Positions 6,911-12,944 of a DNA stretch of 12,944 nt are shown piece by piece (position 1 is the first letter of the stretch; the number at the start of each line of letters is the position of its first letter). The stretch is taken from positions 1 to 12,944 of the forward strand of contig QQUB01000939.1 in NCBI GenBank assembly GCA_008501835.1, read 5' to 3'. A program made the position numbers and the translations under genes. The DNA comes from Bacteroidota bacterium. Its GTDB lineage: Bacteria; Bacteroidota; Bacteroidia; Chitinophagales; Saprospiraceae. The notes under the pieces are model-generated. The model was not told the origin of the DNA, searched no databases, and saw only the letters and a list, made by a program, of their open reading frames with translations.

Positions 6911-8818
6911 TTAATTACTTACGTTCAAGGTGAAATGGAAAGTGGAGCCCTGATCGAGCTTTGATTCCAGCCAAATTTCACCCCCGTGTTGTTTTACAAT
7001 TCTTTCACAAATAGCCAGCCCAACGCCCGTTCCGGTATACTCATCCTTTTTGTGAAGTCTTTGAAATATCTGAAAGATCTTGTTTTCGAATTCTTTGTTA
7101 ATCCCAATTCCATTATCGGCAACCGTAAAGTGATGTTGTCCGTTTTCCCGCGAATATCCGACATGCACAGTAGGATTGGGTTTATTATTAAATTTGATAC
7201 CGTTGCTGATCAGATTCTGAAGCAGCTGATACATCTGGATATTATTGGATTTTACTTTAGGCAGCTTATCAGAAGTGATGATAACATTCTTTTCATCAAT
7301 AACCTGTTCCAGAGTCTCTTTAACGGAGTCAACCACCTCGTTCATATTGATCTCTTCGTCTCTTGTGAGCGTATTTTGAGTAAGTCTGGAATAGGCGAGT
7401 ACGTCATCCAATAAACCGCTCATATGCCTTACTCCTTTGGTAATGATGTCGATATAATCCTTACCGGTGGTGTCAAGTTTGTTTTCGTAATTTCTTTTGA
7501 GCAAGGAAGAGAAGGAACTGATATTACGCAATGGTTCCTTTAAATCGTGGGAAGCGACATAGGCAAATTGTTCCAGGGCTGAATTGGAGCGAATGAGTTT
7601 TTCATTCTGAGCCTCAATTTGTTTGTTTTTATCCCGGAGCATTTTCGCGTTCCTGATCTGAAGACGATATCTGGCATACAGCGCAAGAGCTACTATGACA
7701 ATGGTCAGGAAAATGAGCACAAAAGTGAAAATAGTCAACCTGTTCACTTTTTTCTCGTTTTCCAGAAGCTCCGTTTTTTGACTCAGGATTTCCGCCTCTT
7801 TCTTGGCAGTCTCATATTTTGAAGAGATTTCCAAAATCGCTTTTTCCTTGTCTTCACCGGCTATTTCTTCATCGAGAACGTTAAACTTTTGCATTTCCAC
7901 AAAAGCTTCTTCATATCGGTCTAAACCAGCGTAGGACAAAGAGAGGATCTCACAGGCATCTCTCATTTTATCTTTTGCACCTGCCTCTTCGGCAAACCGG
8001 TAACTGCTTCGGCCCAAGGTTAAAGCTTCTCTGTATTCCCCTTCGTCAAGTTCAATTCTCGCCAATTGGTTATACAGGAAGGAAACCTTATTTTTATCTT
8101 CAATCTCCTGGGCAAGCGGAAGCGCCTCATCAAAGTAATATCGGGCGGAATCAATCTGGACCTTTTCCTTATAGAGCAGGCCCATATTTTGCAAAACGAA
8201 ACTCAATCCACCTTTATGTCCTGTAGCTTCCCCGTAGCGCTGAGCGATTTTGTAATTGGCCAAAGCGGCATCAAAATCAAACCTTTTCAAGGCTACGTCA
8301 GCGAGATTATTGTAGGAGTAGATCAATCCGACACTATCATTCAACTCTTTCCTCATTTCCAACCCCAGGCTATAATAGTCATAAGCCTGTTCATAGTCTT
8401 CCTGGTGGAAAAATACATTGCCGATATTATTGTAGGAACGGGCAAGTCCGAGCTTGTCTCCTAACTGTTCTCTTTGGGCAAGGGCTTCAAAAAAGAACTT
8501 TGAAGCCTGTTCATAATCACCCTGGTACCAGTACACCATCCCTTTCTCATGGGTGATGTCGGCCTTGCCTTTGGTAAGATTGAGGTCATTGGCGATTTCC
8601 AGGGCCTCATTCACATATTCCAGGGCTTTGGTGGATTCTTTAGCTTTGATTTCCCAGGCAATGTCACTCAATAATTGCATTTTGACACTGTCCCTTGGCA
8701 TTTCGGCTAGATCTTCATCAGTGATCTGGTCCAACGGCTGCGCGTTGAGCAGGGAGATGCTGCACATCAAAGCCAGGGGGATGGCCAATAAAATATTATT
8801 GAGAAATGGTCTTTTCAT
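6911..8818 (-). CDS. Membrane sensor histidine kinase with periplasmic TPR repeats
   Basis: 635 residues. Residues 1-26 are a signal peptide or N-terminal membrane segment. Residues 60-320 hold about six TPR units (for example 88-120, 128-160, 168-200 and 208-240, with repeated A-x-x-Y-N-N-x-G-type helices). A coiled coil follows at 325-358, then a membrane helix at 361-382 and a second coiled coil at 385-412. The HisKA domain begins near 413, with phosphate-accepting H424 in SHDLKEPLRN. The ATPase domain has the N box (N535-LISN), G1 box DNGIGI (568-573), F box FQIFQRLH and G2 box GTGVGLAICERI (596-607). All catalytic motifs are intact. It probably senses an envelope signal through the TPR region and autophosphorylates in the cytoplasm. 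It has no receiver domain and no adjacent response regulator gene, so its partner lies elsewhere. The signal is unknown. TPR-kinase fusions are common in Bacteroidota. Confidence 0.9.
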   Translation of the reverse strand: MKRPFLNNILLAIPLALMCSISLLNAQPLDQITDEDLAEMPRDSVKMQLLSDIAWEIKAKESTKALEYVNEALEIANDLNLTKGKADITHEKGMVYWYQGDYEQASKFFFEALAQREQLGDKLGLARSYNNIGNVFFHQEDYEQAYDYYSLGLEMRKELNDSVGLIYSYNNLADVALKRFDFDAALANYKIAQRYGEATGHKGGLSFVLQNMGLLYKEKVQIDSARYYFDEALPLAQEIEDKNKVSFLYNQLARIELDEGEYREALTLGRSSYRFAEEAGAKDKMRDACEILSLSYAGLDRYEEAFVEMQKFNVLDEEIAGEDKEKAILEISSKYETAKKEAEILSQKTELLENEKKVNRLTIFTFVLIFLTIVIVALALYARYRLQIRNAKMLRDKNKQIEAQNEKLIRSNSALEQFAYVASHDLKEPLRNISSFSSLLKRNYENKLDTTGKDYIDIITKGVRHMSGLLDDVLAYSRLTQNTLTRDEEINMNEVVDSVKETLEQVIDEKNVIITSDKLPKVKSNNIQMYQLLQNLISNGIKFNNKPNPTVHVGYSRENGQHHFTVADNGIGINKEFENKIFQIFQRLHKKDEYTGTGVGLAICERIVKQHGGEIWLESKLDQGSTFHFTLNVSN

Positions 8819-8850
8819 AAAGATCGCCGGAAAATGGATTCGAATCGCTA

Positions 8851-8858
8851 CAAAAATA
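8851..8858 (-). promoter_or_regulatory. Candidate -7 promoter box of the histidine kinase gene
   Basis: On the minus strand this reads TATTTTTG, an exact match to the Bacteroidota -7 consensus TAnnTTTG. It lies 33 bases upstream of the kinase ATG, giving a short leader. No TTTG box stands at the expected 19-21 base distance upstream. The call rests on one box in AT-rich DNA and is tentative. Confidence 0.35.
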
Positions 8859-9135
8859 GTAAAAGTTATAATACGGTGAGGAGTAACAGGTCTAAATTTC
8901 CTTATTCAGGCTATTGCTTAGTGAATTTAGGACCAATAATCTGTGAAAATTGACAAAAAGTTCTTTTTACGAGTTTTATCGAGTTCAGGAAACAGGCTTT
9001 GGACGCAGGTCCCCATATTATTCCCGTTGTAATTAACGGGCATGAAACTTCTTGTGTTAAATTAATTGCATACAACTCAATATTTGCGAAAAAATGCATG
9101 GTCTTTTAAAAAAAAGACCGACTTTTGGCCGGAAT

Positions 9136-9166
9136 TTTGTCAGGGTGAAATTTTCCTGATTATTTG
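9136..9166 (+). promoter_or_regulatory. Possible promoter of the glutamate dehydrogenase gene
   Basis: A TTTG box at 9136-9139 is followed after 19 bases by ATTATTTG (9159-9166). The spacing and the TTTG part match the Bacteroidota consensus, but the TA of the -7 box is inverted to AT. If real, it would give a leader of about 85 bases. Confidence 0.3.
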
Positions 9167-9257
9167 TCCTTAACCTTAGCGCATACTTATGTTTCCAGGA
9201 AATAGCAAAATGGAGACAATTTAGTCATGCACTTAAAATCGAACTTAGTCCAAGATC

Positions 9258-10682
9258 ATGAGTGAAAAAACAATGAGCTTTTATGAAAGTGTGCAGCATT
9301 ATTTTGATAAAGCTGCTGCGCATACAGGCTTGCAGGCGGGTTTGCTAGAAAAAATAAACGTTTGTAATGCCGTTTACAAAATGTATTTTCCCGTAAAATT
9401 CGGGAAGGAAGTAAAGGTGATTGAAGCATATAGAGTCCAGCATAGTCACCACAGGTCTCCAACCAAAGGAGGTATTCGTTTCAGTAATCATGTTAACCAG
9501 GAGGAAGTCATGGCGCTTGCAACATTGATGACTTACAAGTGTGCCATTGTAAATGTTCCTTTTGGTGGGGCGAAAGGTGGAGTGAAAATTACTCCATGGC
9601 AATATACCCCCGGGCAACTGGAAAAAATTACCCGCCGTTATACCACGGAGCTTATTCGCCGAAAATTCATTGGCCCTGCTATTGATGTTCCTGCACCTGA
9701 TTACGGAACAGGACCAAGAGAAATGGCATGGATCTATGATACCTACAGAACCTTCCACGGAGAAGATATTGATGCGGCAGGAGTGGTAACCGGTAAACCC
9801 GTAACACAAAGCGGGATCCGGGGAAGAACGGAAGCCACCGGAAGAGGCGTTTACTACGGTATTCGGGAAGCATGTAACCATGAAAAAGATATGAAGAAAC
9901 TGGGTCTTTCCAAAGGAATTGCGGGGAAGACCATGGTTATCCAGGGACTTGGAAATGTAGGGTCCTATTCAGGAACCATCTCGCAGGAAGAAGGAGATGC
10001 CAAGATTGTTGGGGTCGTTGAATTTGAAGGGGCAATTTACAAAGAGAGCGGTATAGATATTAATGAATTGCTTAAGTTCAGAAAAGAGACCGGATCCATT
10101 TTGAATTTTCCCGGAGCAAAAAATTTCTCTCAGGAAGATCGGAATAAAGGGTTGGAGTTTGAGTGTGATATCCTCGTTCCTGCTGCTTTGGAAAACCAAA
10201 TCACAGCTGAGAATGCAAGCAGAATCAAAGCAAAGATCATTGCGGAGGCTGCCAACGGACCAATTACGGCACCTGCCGAAAAAATTCTGCTCGAAGCCGG
10301 TAAATTGATCATTCCGGATGTTTATCTGAATGCCGGCGGGGTAACCGTTTCTTATTTCGAATGGCTCAAGAACCTCTCCCATATGAGATTTGGCCGTATG
10401 GAAAAGCGTTTCCAGCAAAATCAGTTCAATGCTGTGCTCAGACAAGTGGAAGAGATGACTGGAAAAACGGTCAGTATTCGCGACAGAAATATTATTGCCC
10501 GAGGAGCAGATGAGGTTGACCTGGTCCGTTCGGGACTTGAAGAGACCATGATAACCGCTTATAACGAGGTTCGTGACACGAAAAAACGCAAAAAGAAGAT
10601 CGAAGATCTTAGGACAGCTGCATTTGTAACTGCCCTGTTGAAAATTGCAGATGATTATAACGCTATGGGTATTTTCCCATAA
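9258..10682 (+). CDS. gdh: Glutamate dehydrogenase resembling the mitochondrial (animal) type
   Basis: 474 residues; a second ATG at codon 6 is also possible. It would interconvert glutamate with 2-oxoglutarate and ammonia using NAD(P), linking nitrogen and central carbon metabolism in the cytosol. Substrate motifs are intact: K70 in KGGIRF, K94 in MTYKCA, K106 in PFGGAKGGVKI and D148 in DVPAPDYGTG. The dinucleotide-binding turn is GLGNVG (230-235), and E255 ends the second strand. Several segments (VTGKP, IIAEAANGP, YLNAGGVTVSYFEWLKNLSH, DLRTAAFVTAL) match animal GDH better than typical short bacterial enzymes. Residues 375-427 form an extra segment where animal enzymes carry the antenna. 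NAD versus NADP preference cannot be read safely, although E255 hints at NAD. It is a single-gene unit with a strong terminator. Confidence 0.92.
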   Translation: MSEKTMSFYESVQHYFDKAAAHTGLQAGLLEKINVCNAVYKMYFPVKFGKEVKVIEAYRVQHSHHRSPTKGGIRFSNHVNQEEVMALATLMTYKCAIVNVPFGGAKGGVKITPWQYTPGQLEKITRRYTTELIRRKFIGPAIDVPAPDYGTGPREMAWIYDTYRTFHGEDIDAAGVVTGKPVTQSGIRGRTEATGRGVYYGIREACNHEKDMKKLGLSKGIAGKTMVIQGLGNVGSYSGTISQEEGDAKIVGVVEFEGAIYKESGIDINELLKFRKETGSILNFPGAKNFSQEDRNKGLEFECDILVPAALENQITAENASRIKAKIIAEAANGPITAPAEKILLEAGKLIIPDVYLNAGGVTVSYFEWLKNLSHMRFGRMEKRFQQNQFNAVLRQVEEMTGKTVSIRDRNIIARGADEVDLVRSGLEETMITAYNEVRDTKKRKKKIEDLRTAAFVTALLKIADDYNAMGIFP

Positions 10683-10722
10683 TTGATCAGGCTTACAATA
10701 AGAATTAAAGCCCCTTGATATC

Positions 10723-10762
10723 TCCCGGATTTTGCCAAAAAGCAGAATCCGGGATTTTTTTT
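10723..10762 (+). terminator. Strong Rho-independent terminator of the glutamate dehydrogenase gene
   Basis: A 13-bp stem, TCCCGGATTTTGC (10723-10735) against GCAGAATCCGGGA (10742-10754), contains one T-G pair. It has a six-base loop and is followed by eight T (10755-10762). It starts 40 bp after the stop codon and separates the dehydrogenase gene from the regulator gene. Confidence 0.92.
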
Positions 10763-10792
10763 AATTGTAACAGGCACTTTGAAAATCAACCA

Positions 10793-10810
10793 GTTGCTAA
10801 TTACCGCAAC
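10793..10810. promoter_or_regulatory. Small inverted repeat just upstream of the Rrf2 gene
   Basis: GTTGC (10793-10797) and GCAAC (10806-10810) flank eight bases and end 18 bases before the ATG. A TTTG lies upstream at 10778-10781, but no good -7 box follows it. It could be an autoregulatory site. It is short and does not resemble the palindrome at 11361-11391. Confidence 0.2.
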
Positions 10811-10828
10811 AAAGGTTATATTAGCCAA

Positions 10829-11236
10829 ATGCTTTCAAAAAGAACTAAATATGGATTAAAGGCCCTGGCTTTTATTGCCAGGAATTGTGAAGGCAATCCT
10901 GTGGCCGTTTCTGAAATAGCCAAATCAGAGAATATTCCACAGAAATTCTTGGAAAGCATTTTACTTACCCTTAGAAAATCAGGTGTCTTGAGTTCGAAAA
11001 AAGGAAAAGGTGGCGGTTATTATCTGCTGAAACCTCCTGAAGAAGTTCCTATGACAGACATCATCCGGGTGCTGGAAGGGCCTATTGCCATGCTACCTTG
11101 TGTAAGCCTGAATTACTATGAAAAATGTGCGGATTGCCCCAATGAACAAACCTGTAAGGTAAATAAATTAATGGTGAAAGTTCGTGATAATACCCTTGAA
11201 GTCTTTCGAAATAATACCCTGGCAGATCTTGCCTGA
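10829..11236 (+). CDS. Rrf2-family transcriptional regulator with four clustered cysteines
   Basis: 135 residues from the ATG at 10829, the usual Rrf2 start (MLSKRTKYGLKAL). The frame extends upstream to 10715, but that would read through the dehydrogenase terminator and is rejected. The N-terminal winged helix-turn-helix spans about 1-70, with VAVSEIAKSENIPQKFLESI as the DNA-binding region and the wing KKGKGGGYYL. The dimer helix follows. Cysteines C91, C100, C103 and C109 (C-x8-C-x2-C-x5-C) sit where IscR and NsrR relatives bind an iron-sulfur cluster, although the spacing differs from IscR. The Rrf2 family also includes CymR, which controls cysteine metabolism in Firmicutes. The gene is 177 bp upstream of a sulfate-assimilation operon on the same strand. 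It is therefore probably the local regulator, with cluster state or cysteine status as the signal. That link is inference. Confidence 0.88.
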   Translation: MLSKRTKYGLKALAFIARNCEGNPVAVSEIAKSENIPQKFLESILLTLRKSGVLSSKKGKGGGYYLLKPPEEVPMTDIIRVLEGPIAMLPCVSLNYYEKCADCPNEQTCKVNKLMVKVRDNTLEVFRNNTLADLA

Positions 11237-11327
11237 ACCTTCCTTTTTTATGCATTAAATACACCTTTGAAGTCGGAAACCTATGGCTTTTTATTGAGGG
11301 TGTTTACAAAATTTTAATACTAAAAAA

Positions 11328-11358
11328 TTTGCATCTTCTAAAAAAGCCAATACTTTTG
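11328..11358 (+). promoter_or_regulatory. Consensus Bacteroidota promoter of the cys operon
   Basis: The -33 box TTTG (11328-11331) and the -7 box TACTTTTG (11351-11358) are separated by exactly 19 bases. This matches the consensus TTTG-N19-TAnnTTTG at every fixed position. Transcription would start near 11363-11367, about 50 bases before the first ATG of the operon. Confidence 0.75.
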
Positions 11359-11360
11359 CC

Positions 11361-11391
11361 CTTAAATCCTACTAAATCTATAGGATTTAAG
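11361..11391. promoter_or_regulatory. Operator-like palindrome over the cys operon transcription start
   Basis: CTTAAATCCTA (11361-11371) and its exact reverse complement TAGGATTTAAG (11381-11391) flank the nine bases CTAAATCTA. It starts two bases after the -7 box, so a bound protein would block the promoter or early transcription. The 11-bp arms are long for chance. There is no T-run, so it is not a terminator. The neighbouring Rrf2 protein is the likely binder, by position only. Confidence 0.6.
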
Positions 11392-11413
11392 CATTTAACA
11401 ATCGAAATGAATT

Positions 11414-11668
11414 ATGATTCTAAATCAGGTGGTGAATAACGACAGGGATTTTGTGACGGATAAGGTATCTGAGAGACCTGTGAGAAGTATTGTTAAGTCG
11501 ATCAGCTGGAGGATTTTGGGTACCATGGATACTATTATTATTTCCTGGTTGATCACTGGCACCCTTCGTCTGGCATTTTCGATTGGAGCTGTTGAATTAA
11601 TTTCCAAAATGATCCTTTACTTTTTTCATGAACGGATCTGGAACACGATAAAATGGGGCAAATTATGA
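11414..11668 (+). CDS. Small DUF2061 membrane protein of the cys operon
   Basis: 84 residues. After a polar N-terminus (1-20) comes the DUF2061 core: RSIVKSISWRILGTMDTIII (24-43), then ELISKMILYFFHERIWN (61-77). Two membrane helices are likely at about 34-52 and 54-71, with the conserved Lys, Glu and His-Glu-Arg residues at their ends. The biochemical role of this family is not known to me. It is often found beside sulfate-assimilation genes, which matches its place here as first gene of the operon. Its stop codon overlaps the likely cysH start (ATGA), implying coupled translation. A role in sulfate or sulfite handling at the membrane is a guess from context. Confidence 0.85.
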   Translation: MILNQVVNNDRDFVTDKVSERPVRSIVKSISWRILGTMDTIIISWLITGTLRLAFSIGAVELISKMILYFFHERIWNTIKWGKL

Positions 11669-12294
11669 AAGAATTAATAGAAACAATCAACCTGGAAGAG
11701 GTCAACAAATCATTGCATGGCAAATCACCAAATGAAATTGTTGCCTGGGCATTATCGGTTGCTGAGCGACCGGTTGTAACCACCAATTTCAGACCATATG
11801 AGGCAGCCATTTTAAATGCCTGTGTTGAAAACCTCGCCGATATGAAGGTGATCTGGTGTGACACCGGATACAATACACCGGATACATATCGTCATGCAGA
11901 AAGTTTGATCGAACAGCTGTCTTTGAACGTGCACTTATATGTACCTCAACAGACAGCTGCTCACCGGGACGTCGTGCTTGGAATACCGGATATTGACGAT
12001 CCCAGGCATGAAATTTTTACCGAGCAGGTAAAACTGGAGCCTTTTACCAGGGCTATGAAAGAACATCAGCCCGATGTTTGGTTTACTAATATCCGGAAAG
12101 GACAAACCGCCTTCAGGGATAATATTGATATTATTTCATTGAGCAAGGATGGAAAATTGAAGGTTAGTCCTTTTTATTTCTGGTCTGACGAGGAGTTGGA
12201 TGAATATCTCGCCTCTCACCAGTTACCCAATGAATTCAAATATTACGACCCTACCAAAGTATTAGCGAACAGAGAATGTGGTTTACATTCCTAA
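11665..12294 (+). CDS. cysH: Phosphoadenosine phosphosulfate (PAPS/APS) reductase family protein
   Basis: 209 residues from the ATG at 11665, which overlaps the DUF2061 stop as ATGA and has GGGG about six bases upstream. An ATG at 11653 would add four residues and cannot be excluded. The enzyme reduces activated sulfate to sulfite in the assimilatory pathway. The C-terminal ECGLH motif carries the catalytic C205. VKLEPFTRAMKEHQPDVWFTNIRKGQTAFR (122-151) is the substrate-binding section, comparable with KVEP...GLRREQSGSR in E. coli. Only three cysteines are present (C53, C65, C205). The Cys-Cys pairs that hold the iron-sulfur cluster of APS reductases are therefore absent, which points to a PAPS-type, thioredoxin-dependent enzyme. 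The usual phosphate loop appears as TTNFRPYEAA (39-48). The cysD gene starts 11 bp downstream. Confidence 0.85.
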   Translation: MKELIETINLEEVNKSLHGKSPNEIVAWALSVAERPVVTTNFRPYEAAILNACVENLADMKVIWCDTGYNTPDTYRHAESLIEQLSLNVHLYVPQQTAAHRDVVLGIPDIDDPRHEIFTEQVKLEPFTRAMKEHQPDVWFTNIRKGQTAFRDNIDIISLSKDGKLKVSPFYFWSDEELDEYLASHQLPNEFKYYDPTKVLANRECGLHS

Positions 12295-12305
12295 AACCTT
12301 GGAAC

Positions 12306-12944
12306 ATGACAACTAAAACAATGCTTAAAGTAGATCCGTTGGAACACGAAGCTATTCACATTTTTCGTGAAGTTGCTGCACAGTTTGAAAAACCGGTATT
12401 GCTTTTTTCCGGTGGGAAAGACTCAATTACCCTGGTCAGGTTGGCCCAAAAGGCTTTTTTTCCAGCAAAAATACCGTTCCCTTTAATGCACATTGATACG
12501 GGGCATAATTTTGATGAAACCATCGAATTTCGTGATAATCTGGTCAAGGAACTTGACCTGGAACTGATCGTAAGATATGTCCAGGATACCATAGACGAAG
12601 GAAAAGTAAAAGAGGAAACGGGGCGATACGCCAGCCGTAATATGTTGCAGACGGAAACCTTACTGGATGCCATCGAAGAATTCGGCTTTGATGCTTGTAT
12701 CGGAGGCGCCCGAAGGGATGAGGAAAAAGCTCGTGCCAAGGAGCGTATCTTTTCTGTTCGTGATGATTTCGGGCAGTGGGATGAGAAGAACCAGCGCCCT
12801 GAGGTATTCGATATGCTTAATGGTCGGATCGACCTGGGACAGAATGTCCGGGTATTCCCTATCTCCAATTGGACTGAGCTGGACGTCTGGACATATATAC
12901 AGCGGGAACAAATCGATATTCCATCCATTTATTTTGCCCACCCA
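12306..12944 (+). CDS. cysD: Sulfate adenylyltransferase small subunit, 3' end beyond the window
   Basis: 213 codons are open from the ATG at 12306 to the last base; the family is about 300 residues, so roughly 90 are missing. CysD with the GTPase CysN makes adenosine phosphosulfate from ATP and sulfate, the first step of sulfate assimilation. The PP-loop SGGKDS is at residues 35-40. LMHIDTGHNFDETIEFRD (62-79), GGARRDEEKARAKERIFSVR and NVRVFPISNWTELDVWTYI are all highly characteristic. A second ATG lies at codon 6. The gap to cysH is 11 bp, so they share one transcript. CysN is expected just beyond the window edge. Long open frames on the opposite strand across this gene are shadows. Confidence 0.95.
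   Translation, partial: MTTKTMLKVDPLEHEAIHIFREVAAQFEKPVLLFSGGKDSITLVRLAQKAFFPAKIPFPLMHIDTGHNFDETIEFRDNLVKELDLELIVRYVQDTIDEGKVKEETGRYASRNMLQTETLLDAIEEFGFDACIGGARRDEEKARAKERIFSVRDDFGQWDEKNQRPEVFDMLNGRIDLGQNVRVFPISNWTELDVWTYIQREQIDIPSIYFAHP

Larger units (their letters stand above)
8819..9257. other. 439-bp divergent intergenic region with small hairpins
   Basis: The gap lies between the leftward kinase gene and the rightward dehydrogenase gene. It holds the kinase promoter candidate near 8855 and several short inverted repeats. These are GGAC/GTCC (9001-9012), CCCGTT/AACGGG (9023-9040) and GGTCTTTT/AAAAGACC with an A4 loop (9100-9119). A 62-codon minus-strand frame (8911-9099) has no recognisable features and is not called. 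The size and the structured middle part would allow a small RNA or a long regulated leader, but I recognise no RNA family. Confidence 0.4.

Noticed and set aside
8911..9099. Minus-strand 62-codon open frame in the intergenic gap
   Set aside because: No ribosome-binding site, domain or neighbour logic; its length is expected by chance.
9345..9881. Minus-strand 178-codon open frame
   Set aside because: It lies wholly antisense to the strongly conserved dehydrogenase and has no recognisable domain.
10715..10828. Upstream extension of the Rrf2 reading frame
   Set aside because: It begins with TTG and crosses the dehydrogenase terminator; the family start MLSKRTKYGL is at 10829.
11261..11303. 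ACACC/GGTGT inverted repeat after the Rrf2 gene
   Set aside because: Only five base pairs with a very long loop; not a credible terminator.
11363..11413. Possible riboswitch before the cys operon
   Set aside because: The predicted leader is only about 50 bases and holds a single palindrome over the start site; too short for known SAM or related riboswitches.
12356..12928. Minus-strand 190-codon open frame
   Set aside because: Ser/Arg-rich shadow of cysD, whose plus-strand frame contains the full set of family motifs.

Overview
The window looks like chromosomal DNA from a Bacteroidota species, most likely from or near the Saprospiria. The sequence shows a surface protein with a type B gliding/type IX secretion C-terminal domain, a PorP/SprF-family protein, a 288-residue Bacteroidota-type primary sigma factor, and a perfect Bacteroidota promoter (TTTG-N19-TACTTTTG). 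The family-level placement is inference from gene content. No mobile element, tRNA, rRNA or CRISPR array was seen.

Layout. (1) 1-4472, plus strand: a surface locus. A 33-bp perfect palindrome precedes a secreted tail-fibre-like protein. Next comes a secreted adhesin-like protein (PKD-like region, two SprB-type repeats, type B sorting domain). The third gene is a three-part outer-membrane protein: PorP/SprF barrel, five calcium-binding thrombospondin-3 repeats and an OmpA peptidoglycan-binding domain. The last two fit a secreted type B cargo encoded beside its PorP/SprF-type partner. (2) 4678-5602: the sigma factor gene with a strong terminator. (3) 5627-6703: a lipoprotein with an SH3-like domain and otherwise unknown function. 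(4) 6720-8858, minus strand: a TPR-containing membrane sensor histidine kinase with a candidate promoter and a downstream terminator; no response regulator is adjacent. (5) 8819-9257: a 439-bp gap with small hairpins and a possible promoter. (6) 9258-10762: a glutamate dehydrogenase that resembles the mitochondrial/animal type, followed by a strong terminator. (7) 10829-12944: a four-Cys Rrf2 regulator, then a sulfate-assimilation operon (DUF2061 membrane protein, cysH, cysD). CysD runs off the window end.

The most interesting part is the last one. The cys operon has a consensus promoter. An 11-bp-arm palindrome starts two bases past its -7 box, so it covers the expected transcription start. 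The Rrf2 gene just upstream encodes four closely spaced cysteines. This suggests a local sulfur- or redox-responsive switch, in which the Rrf2 protein represses sulfate activation (CysD) and reduction (CysH) through that palindrome. The promoter, palindrome and cysteines are visible in the sequence; the regulatory link is inference.
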